A DNA stretch of 64,000 bases. Origin: Channa striata. Its lineage: Eukaryota; Chordata; Actinopteri; Anabantiformes; Channidae. Each line of letters starts with the position of its first letter. Within the stretch, counting starts at the first letter, position 1. Shown in pieces: positions 56,436-64,000 of the stretch. The notes beneath the pieces were generated by a model. It ran no database searches, was not told the DNA's origin, and was given only the letters and a program-made list of their open reading frames with translations. Where the stretch lies: NCBI GenBank assembly GCA_033026295.1, contig CM065171.1, positions 3,551,957-3,615,956 of the forward strand. Reading direction: 5' to 3'. Both the position numbers and the translations under genes were made by a program.

Positions 56436-57585
56436 CTGAATCTGAATCCAAGTGAGGGTCCGAATGTTTGTCATATGCAAAAATATGCAGAAGACTGAAG
56501 CAGAGACAAGATCTATGCTTTGTAAAATCATCTTTACTCAGATCTGAAATAAATGAGTTTTAGGACATGCCTAATATATGGCAATCTAAGCGCTACATTA
56601 TGTTTTAAATATAGAAATACTGAGGACCTGTTAAGTATTTTGTATGTATCATTCAAAAGAAAAAAACAACTGTACTCATCAATAACTTTCTTAAGGTGAG
56701 CTTGTATTAACAAGAAAAAACAGCTGGTAACATCTGCGATAAAATGGTGCCCCAATGCAGGAAAAGTAGCAGAAATATTCACTTTCTGGTAATTACATAC
56801 GAATTAACAGAATTAAATGAAATAAATTTGAAAGTTCATTCGAAATTCAAAATCTTTTGTCAAAAGCTGAGAGTAGCCATACAAATGCTTAATAGGTCTG
56901 TAGCAGAAACTAATAATTTTGATACACATATTATCAAAATTGTGTGACAAAATATAATCTCACTGTTTTGATGAAAGACATAATTCAGGTGCAATTATGT
57001 CCTCCAAATGAATTTGCTTTTGAAAATGTGAGTTATGTTAATAGAAATTGTTGAAAGATTGTTACATTTGTCACACAAAATCATAATAGCCTTTGATAAG
57101 CACCTACTGTCCCGGCTGGCAAGTAAAGTGCAGTGAACAGCTTGATAAGACCTGAATCGGGTGACTTAACAGGAAAAGGACACAGTGTAGGAAATAAACA
57201 GTACAGTTGGGCATTTGTGCAGATTTTTAAGTTTACTTCATATAGATCCGCATGGACACTCAAACACTAAACTGGAAACCTTAAGCTTATAATAATTGAA
57301 CTACATACAGTATGGCCCTGCTGCCCAAGTGTGAAAGACATTTTCTGAAAAATATAACTAGTTAAAGAAAATTCATTTCAGTGTCTTAATTATACACTTT
57401 TTATACGCAACTGTTCCCTTTATCTCTGCATTTCTTACTTCAACCTATGTGGCTGACAGAGTAAAATAGCAAAGTGTTGAAAGGAAAGTGCAAGAGCCCC
57501 GCAACCACATTTTTTCCTCGCTATGAACAGAAAAAGACAACCTCAATTTGTATCAAGCGTGGTTTTAAAACCATGGGATTAGAGC
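56436..57585. other. AT-rich non-coding stretch
   Basis: No gene or transposon is recognised. Frames of 60-82 codons are unsupported. Confidence 0.4.
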
Positions 57586-57589
57586 TATA

Positions 57590-58165
57590 AAGTGGTGTCT
57601 GTCAGGGTCTGTGATGCCCCGGGGCTCCCCACTAACATCTGAGAGTCAATGTGCTGTTGTTCGGTATCATCTCCCATCATGTTATGTCAGTGGTGAGGAG
57701 ACGGGCTGATGAGACAGGCAGCCGTCACAGGAGCTGACAGGACTGATTCACGTCAAGAGTGCTTCATCCGCGGCCGAGGTCGATCGGAGCTGACTCCACG
57801 CCTCTTTCAGCCAAAAGTGGATATCCATCCCAATGTGCATCACACAAGTGGTGTGGGAGCTGCGAGAGTGAGACGCTTGGCAGTTTAAGATGAAGACAAG
57901 ATGATGCTAAAGACAGTGATGGTGATGAGATCGGAGAGGAAATGGAAAAGAACAACTCTGATGTTTGATATGCCACCGAGAAAATAGGAAATAATGTCTG
58001 CTCCAATGATTGAGAGAAGTAGATAAGTTCGCTCCCAATCTGATCCAGTTACAACAGGCTACGGGCTGAAATACCACAGCAATGCTAATGCATTTACGAG
58101 ATAAGATGTCAGACCCATTTTGGCAAGAAGATATTTAGGGGCTGATTTTGACACGAAAGAGACAA
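57590..58165. promoter_or_regulatory. Candidate enhancer-like block, GC-balanced
   Basis: Complex sequence with GTGATGCCCCGGGGCTCCCC (containing the palindrome GCCCCGGGGC), CAGGCAGCCGTCACAGG, CGCGGCCGAGGTCGATCGG and GCTAATGCATTTACGAG. CpG content is higher than in its surroundings. Weaker motif clustering than the TAAT-rich blocks. Confidence 0.3.
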
Positions 58166-58744
58166 GCAGCAGCCAAGGATGCCCACAGTTCAACTTTAAC
58201 GCTTCTACTCTACACTGTTTAATGCATATACTGAAAAATCACTTTATTTTACCTCTCGATCACCACTGTTTTTTTTATGATTGGAAAGACACCAGTTGGA
58301 TAAAAAGCGAAAGATAACACAGATAGGCCGGGTTCACTGCAGGTCTGCAGTTCTTATCTAGTTCTAATCTATACTGGTTATTACAAACCACTACCACAAT
58401 GAATTCTTCTATGCTGTTCCTCTATATTATCTATGCAGATGAGTTCCATATTAAAATTTAAAAAATGCTCACACGCTAAACTGGTGTTTACTAATTAAGT
58501 TGTACTCAAACATTGAGCGACAGACTTCAGGACGCTAAACTTGCTTGAAGTAGAAGATGGAATGTGATGCTAACAAAGCAAACACTGAATCTGAAGCTAA
58601 AAGAGGCAAGGTTGCAAACCTTGTATTATTCTTTTAAATTTGCCTTTCCCTGAAGCATCATGAGGCATTTAATTCTGACGACAAGGTGAATCTCTAGCGT
58701 CAATATTAGATGACATTGTTCCCAGAGTGTCAGATAGTGACGCT
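58166..58744. other. Non-coding spacer
   Basis: Nothing recognised before the Rex1-like element. Confidence 0.4.
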
Positions 58745-59603
58745 TTCAGACTGCCCCAGTAACTCTTTAAAAACCTTCAATTAATCCAAAATGTTGCAGC
58801 AAGAGTAGTGACTGTTATTGATAAGAGAGATCATATTTCACCTTCATTAGCTTCTCTCTATTGGCTTCCCATTTATATGTGGAATAGAATTTAAAGCCCT
58901 TCTTTTTACCTATAAAGCTCTAAACGGTCAAGCTCCTTAATACCAAAAATATCTCCTAGTAACATATCATCCTAATATACCACTTGAGTCTCAGTCTGCA
59001 GGCCTACTTGTGGTTCCCAGGATGGGATAGCCTTTAGCTATCAAGCTCCTCTCCTGTGGAACCAGTTTCCAGTCCAGATTCGGCAAGTCTACTTTTAAGT
59101 CTAGGCTAAAAACCTTCCTCTTTGATAAAGCTTATAGTTGGTTCTAGTCCTGCTGCTATAGGCTTAGACTGCTGGGGGATCAACCCCTGATGGACTGAAA
59201 CACTTTTCTCCTCTGAGTCCACATTAATATGTCACCACTGTATGACATTAACTCTGTGTCTTCTTTCTTCTGCAGTTGGACTTGTCTTTAGGTGTCCCCG
59301 GCTTTGGAGCTGTGTGTCTTCCACACTGGTCCTACTAAACTGCCCAATGTTTTCTTTTCTCTCTCCACTTTCCACTCAGCCCAACCGGTCAGGGCGGATG
59401 GCCGCCCACCCTGAGCCCGGTTCTGCTGGAGGTTTCTTCCGTTAAAGGGAGTTTTCTCTCTCCACTGTTGCCTATAGCTGCTCAAGGGAGATTTGTTGGG
59501 TTTTCTCTAAATGTCTGTATAGTCTTGACTTCATTCGGTAAAGTGCCTTAAGATGAATTTGTTGTAAATTGGCACTATATAAATAAAGTTGAATTGAACT
59601 GAA
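58745..59603 (+). mobile_element. Rex1/Babar-like LINE, 3' coding end and 3' UTR
   Basis: The first 400 bp are the decayed C-terminal end of the reverse-transcriptase ORF. Recognisable parts are the LIQN(V)AARV segment encoded near 58775-58800, RDHISPSLASLYWLP near 58828, ALNGQAP near 58919, LLSCGTSFQS near 59043 and STFKSRLKTFLFDKAYSW near 59090. These correspond to the LIQNAAARV, RDHISPVLASLHWLP and FKTRLKTFLFDKA segments of CR1-clade Rex1 elements. The 3' UTR follows, ending in CACTATATAAATAAAGTTGA and GAATTGAA. Its last 260 bp match the truncated copy at 9.87-10.13 kb. Stops and small indels show it is dead. The catalytic part is missing through 5' truncation. Confidence 0.88.
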
Positions 59604-60945
59604 AAGTCAAAGTACTCTGGGGACTAATGTGACAGCGGGTTATATGTAAATAAGTAGGAGAAAGGGAGATGCCAATCAAGTCCAATTTATGAATGTGGAA
59701 AAACTGTGCTATAATATTGGTACTTTTACACACCAGAAAGGATAAGCCACAGCTACATATATTTCTTGTTGACAGTCCTTTTTAATAAACAGATCTGTGT
59801 CTTATGTAAGAAAATAAAAGTTAGGGGGCTTTGAGATGCAGTGTGAACAGAACCTTAGAGGGACAGAAAGAACGACTGATGTACAGCAGCTTCTCTAGCA
59901 GGCCCTGTCACCACATCACTTCCTTATTCACTTTTCCCCAACTCCTATCTCCTTTCTCTTCTCTCAGTGTGTCAGCTGGCCTGCCTCTCCTTATCACTCA
60001 AGGGTCTGCTAATTCACCAGCAAGGCTGCACTGATAAGCCCCTCTTCCTCTTTTCACTCTAAGTCCTTCTATCTCTCCCTCAGTAGATGGACAGGTCCCA
60101 GTGTCCTTTAACATGTGTCTGTCTCAATGTGACAGTGACACCCAGGTCCCAACCTGGGGGTGACAGCCCAGCTTGGCCTTGAATTAAGGAGTATTACAGA
60201 TACACTGATAAAGTGACACAGTCAGTAGTTGAGAGGGTGGTGAATTAAAAATAGAGGAGAGGGGATGGGCTGGGGTAGTTGCAGAAAATCTGTTGGATGA
60301 AGTAAAGGAAGCAGACTGTGACTGACTGGCAGCATATGTGATGTATGTTAATTCAAACTTGTCTCCCTGAAGTAATTTTCCCCAATTCTCTTCTTCTGGT
60401 AACTGAATCCAGCACCTAATACTCGACGCTGTGTTTTAGTGTGTGGACTTGCAAGATAGAAATTCTGCATGTGTTTGTATGTGCCTAAGAGCATGTCTGT
60501 GTCTGTGACGACAGCCTTAGGCGTTTTGAGTATAGTGTCTAAGAAAGTCTTTTGTGTGTGTGTGTGGTAGGAGACTGTATATGAATAGCACAGGCTCGTT
60601 TCTGCTCTGTTTCCTTTCTGTTTTCATCGTTAAACTGGAGTAAGAAGATCTGTCTCAAGGTCGCTGCCCTCTGTTACCCGGCAGCTCCTGAATATAATAA
60701 CAGAAGGTCTGTCTCATGCTGGGAGTCCGACAAAAAAGATTTGTATGAAAAAGTGTCTTTTCTTAAAACCTGGATTAACTTGATTAAACAGTATAATAAT
60801 GCATTCTTATTTGGGGTAGATCTGATTTTTCCTTGGCTCACTATCTGCATGCTTTATGATATTGTTACCAATAGTGTTGCATAATAAAATTAAATTGATA
60901 ACTTGGTCCTATAGTGTATGGTGTAATGATTTACTGACCTAACTA
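59604..60945. other. Non-coding stretch; short complex patches
   Basis: Patches at 59885-60030 (CTGCTAATTCACCAGCAAGG) and 60110-60200 are complex and may be regulatory. A short TG run lies at 60554-60565. No gene is recognised. Confidence 0.35.
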
Positions 60946-61215
60946 GCTGGGCCTAGTTAGTAGTGCTGTTTAAAGTGGAATTTTAACAGATCTGAGTCTT
61001 GTTTTGCTTGTTGCCAGTAATGATGCTAACAAACCTTATGAATCACTGTTGGGCACGTAGGTACCAAAAAATGGAGTTTGTGACTGCAGCAACTTAAGAT
61101 GCAGTGGTCCTAGATTTAGTAGCATCTAGTGGTAAGGCTGCGGGTTGCAATCTTCTGAAACCCCCCCACACTTCCCTTGTCAAGTTTGAGACTACAGTGT
61201 CCATCAAGCCCTTTG
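60946..61215. repeat. Probable anonymous teleost dispersed repeat
   Basis: AACTTAAGATGCAGTGGTCC, TAGCATCTAGTGGTAAGGCT, GCGGGTTGCAATC, TGAAACCCCCCCACACTTCC and GACTACAGTGTCC occur in an order that I recognise from a high-copy repeat in fish introns and UTRs, although I cannot name the family. No termini are defined. The assignment rests on recognition only. Confidence 0.45.
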
Positions 61216-62099
61216 TACATTTGTGACATTGTCACTGATTGCAGCATTTTATTTTTATCTTGTAACTTAAATAGTGGAAGTTTTTGTGCCTAAACACCTT
61301 TTGTGTGGACATAAAGTCTTTCCATGGTGTCTTCTGGAGCATCCAATGACAAAGCCGAAGGGTTGGTTTGGCATCAATACCATACCTATACGTAATGTAG
61401 AAAGCGATGTAAATTGATGCCTTACGAAGTGTCATTATCTGATGCTGTGAGATGAAAACTTCAGGTATCCATTAGGTATCATTTTACTTATGAACTGAAT
61501 TTAGTTACTTTATTAAGTATGGAAAGCTATAGCTCATGGCTTCCATGTTTAACAGCAAGTTTTATTGTTCCTTTTCCCATTTTGTAGTAGGGGTTTATTG
61601 CTAATTAAAAGGCGGCTTATATTAAATTAATACATACAACTATTAGCAAATTGCTGGGACATAAAGTTATTTTATTTTAGAAGTTAGAATGATAGATGTT
61701 TTTTTGTTCAACTTGTAGAATCAAAGACCCAACAGTAATCCTGGTCAGTAGTTTGGGGGGATCGGAAGACAGTGAAGAGGCAGAGGTCAGGTCCAAAAGA
61801 AAGTCAATTTACTTCTGTGCATGACATGTACCAATGTATAGCCAAAATAACTGCCTTTAATGTAAAATTCCGATGGGCTCTTAGCAAAGTACCAACCCTT
61901 CTGTAAAACTCAAGAGCCAACAAGAATAGACTGCGTATGCACTGACTGCATCCATGGGCATTAACGAGTGTAACAGTAGCATGGATAGGAAGTACAGTCC
62001 TGAGGAAAAAGAGCACAAGAAACACAACCTGAATAAATAAAGGTTAAAAAATAATCCCTTCATTGCACAAATTTGCTACTTATTCTCTAACACAAACCA
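61216..62099. other. AT-rich non-coding stretch
   Basis: Nothing recognised. Overlapping minus-strand frames of 60-73 codons near 61804-62063 are unsupported. Confidence 0.4.
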
Positions 62100-62345
62100 T
62101 TTTCGACACAGACAGAGATGTTACACACACTGAAACGCTATGTAGATGCCTCCCTACATGCACGCGGGATCAGCCGGCTCCAGTACGGCCATAATTCACA
62201 TTTCAGGCCGCTGCAATCAGATCACTATTCTCATGCAAAGGTAACATTTGCCTTTATAATGGATTTCTGCCTTTTCCATTATTTTATTGGGAAGCTGAAG
62301 CTCCTCTCATCATTGTGTAGATATATAGGTTAACGTCGTTGTGGC
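62100..62345. promoter_or_regulatory. Candidate enhancer-like block
   Basis: Complex island with CACGCGGGATCAGCCGGCTC, GGCCATAATTCACATTTCAG, GCCGCTGCAATCAGATCACT, CTCATGCAAAGGTAACATTT and GCCTTTATAATGGATTTC. Repeat-free and well balanced; a good visual candidate. Confidence 0.38.
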
Positions 62346-62729
62346 ATTTTAGCAAAAGGCCACCCGGAGTACCCCTCTGCCCCGGTATGAATAACTGATA
62401 TCAAACTTCAAGACACTGCACTGCAGAATTCACTGTTCTTGTGTGATACATAGATAAGATATAGTTTTAGTAGGACTACACAGAGTACAGTACATCCATT
62501 GCAGAAAATAATTCTGTTGTACTGGATGTTAATTGGATTTCGGAGAACTATGATTACAATAATAAAAACAAGAACCATGGTTTAACTATAGTTTGAAATA
62601 TATTTCCTGTTTAGAAAAACAAATTTTCTGCTACACCCAATTACAACTGAATGCACCAAGTCACATTGTCTTGAGATGATGTTAAAACATAAAGATAAAA
62701 TGTATGTATTTCATTGCCAAATCTGGATA
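62346..62729. other. AT-rich spacer
   Basis: Nothing recognised. Confidence 0.4.
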
Positions 62730-63567
62730 AGGAGGGTTGTGTCAGGATGGGCCTCCGATGTAAAACACATGCCAAATCAAGCATCAGTTGTGGCCCGATT
62801 AAACAACGACTGCACCCTGTTCTGTTGAGTACAGAGAGCCGGTGGAAATTGGGTTATTGTTGGTCGAAGAAGGAGAGGAGGAAGGCGAGTTTGTAAGAAG
62901 AGAGAGAAAAGGAAAGCCAAGACTCTAGGACTGACATGGGAACTTTGACTGTTGGGACTATGACATAAGAGTTGGTGGACATTATGCAGAGAAGGAAGGT
63001 GGATACACTGTGTGTCCAGGAGACAGAAGCTTAGAAGCAGGTTTCTAGTTGTTTTATCATGGTGTGGATGGGAAGAGAAGTGGGGAAGGAGTTATCCTGA
63101 AAGAGAAGTTTGTAAGAAATGTTCTGGAGATGAAAAGAGTATCAGATAGGGATGATACTTTCTGATGATAGATTCAGATGTCCCTGAAGTTGGAAATGGA
63201 AGGTGTGATGTTCAGATTTGTTAGCGGTTATGCCCAACATGTCTGATGTGAGTTAGAAGAGAAAGGGAAATTATGAAGTGAGAAGCATAATGATTAAGGC
63301 GGGGCAGAGGAGCAAGTGGTAGAAGTTGGTAGAGTAAAGTTGAGACAGGATCTGGACTGCAAGCTTCCAGTTGACTGGACAACTACAGCTAATGTGATCA
63401 GGGACACAGGAGTACACAGTGTGTCATCGGGAAAGAAGTGGCCAAGGAGACTTAATGGTGAACAAGGAAGTTTAGGAGTGTTGAGAAACAGGTTAGCTAA
63501 GAAAGAGTGGGACACTGAGAAAACTGAAGAGAAAATGCTGGACTACAGGGAGTGGTGTGACAGTAGC
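62730..63567 (+). pseudogene. RTE-clade LINE relic: AP endonuclease and linker, no reverse transcriptase
   Basis: The start (about 62730-62900) has the RTE leader words GGGTTGTGTCAGGATGGGC and CGGTGGAAATTGGGTTATTG. The endonuclease N-terminus follows: TVGTMT near 62948, ELVDIMQRRKVDTLCVQET near 62970-63025, LFYHGVDGKR near 63048, GVILKEKFVRNVLEMKRVSD near 63090-63145 and SLKLEMEGV near 63181. It is interrupted by stops and frameshifts. After a deletion, 63340-63560 encodes DLDCKLPVDWTTTANVIRDTG and RLAKKEWDTEKTEE. These correspond to the linker between endonuclease and reverse transcriptase in RTE elements. The catalytic endonuclease C-terminus and the RT are missing. The 86-codon frame at 63316-63576 is part of this relic. 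Confidence 0.85.
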
Positions 63568-63589
63568 GCCTACTGACAGTGATCCAAGG

Positions 63590-64000
63590 AGGGACACAGC
63601 ACATCCTTAAACAGAGCGACAGGAGTGACACGCTAATGCTAGCTGAAGCCGAGCTAACATGTTTGCTAATTCTCCACAAGCGCTAATGTTAATGTTAGCT
63701 TTCATATTGAGTGTCAGACTCACTGACCTATTCAGGTGCGTTTTGATGTGCCGAGTAAAGTTGGATGTGATCGATACACATTTTTTATCTTGATGTCGCA
63801 AATCCTGCATGTTATCGTTCTTCTGTTCAGGCCTTATGTGAAGGCATTATGTTATGAAGTTAGCAACCACAGCAGTTGAGCTTGACATTATCACAACCTG
63901 GTGTGTAGTCACAAATTACACAGTCACATGTTTTGCTTGGTTTAATGCTCAGATAATCACTGTTATGAACAAATGTAATTTGTTAAATTGATAATTGAGC
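63590..64000. other. Non-coding stretch with GCTAA-rich patch
   Basis: At 63630-63702 the words GCTAATG, GCTAGC, GAGCTAACATG and GTTAGCT recur in both orientations, a small imperfect palindrome-rich patch. Nothing else is recognised to the end of the window. Confidence 0.4.

Noticed and set aside
63600..63705. GCTAA-rich palindromic patch as a transposon terminus
   Set aside because: The arms are short and imperfect, and no partner terminus or target duplication was found.

Overview
This window reads as non-coding nuclear DNA from a teleost fish, probably a percomorph. The evidence is the set of repeats: Rex1/Babar-like LINEs ending in an AATAAAGTTGAATTGAA tail, RTE/Rex3-like and L2/Maui-like LINE relics, a Tc1 relic inside a hAT-like element, tRNA-derived SINE fragments and many long CA/TG microsatellites. 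I found no convincing protein-coding exon, rRNA, tRNA gene, miRNA hairpin or CRISPR array. The longest open frames (142-148 codons) match no family I know, and they overlap repeats, microsatellites or enhancer-like blocks, so they look like chance frames.

The layout is a gene desert or very large intron. Microsatellites and AT-rich filler separate many blocks, 100-550 bp long, of high-complexity sequence rich in homeodomain TAAT cores and other developmental transcription-factor motifs. This pattern is what regulatory deserts around vertebrate developmental genes look like. I cannot measure conservation here, so every such block is a candidate only. The best are near 2.2, 5.2, 8.7, 10.4, 11.6, 12.0, 14.4, 15.2, 16.7, 22.6, 25.1, 27.5, 30.6, 34.3, 37.4, 38.4, 40.8, 44.0, 44.8, 49.7, 54.6, 56.3 and 62.2 kb.

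Mobile-element relics: a probable LINE tail (3.0-3.3 kb), a Rex1 3' end (9.87-10.13 kb), a tRNA-derived SINE (17.94-18.11 kb), a minus-strand tRNA-like SINE (26.58-26.70 kb), an RTE/Rex3-like reverse-transcriptase relic with internal deletions (34.72-35.33 kb), an L2-like relic (42.40-42.96 kb), a hAT-like element carrying a Tc1 relic (47.44-47.93 kb), a longer Rex1 copy (58.75-59.60 kb) and an RTE endonuclease relic without its reverse transcriptase (62.73-63.57 kb). Several other stretches look like anonymous teleost dispersed repeats.

No operon or set of cooperating genes is visible. If the blocks are enhancers, their target lies outside the window and cannot be named from it. The most checkable small signals are a 15-bp palindrome of two homeodomain sites (38,378), a perfect AGGTCA direct repeat with no spacer (10,593), a 15-bp-stem hairpin (12,723), an inverted SOX core pair (25,165), two RFX X-box-like sites (27,079 and 48,861) and a minus-strand coding-like remnant of unknown origin (51.58-52.05 kb).
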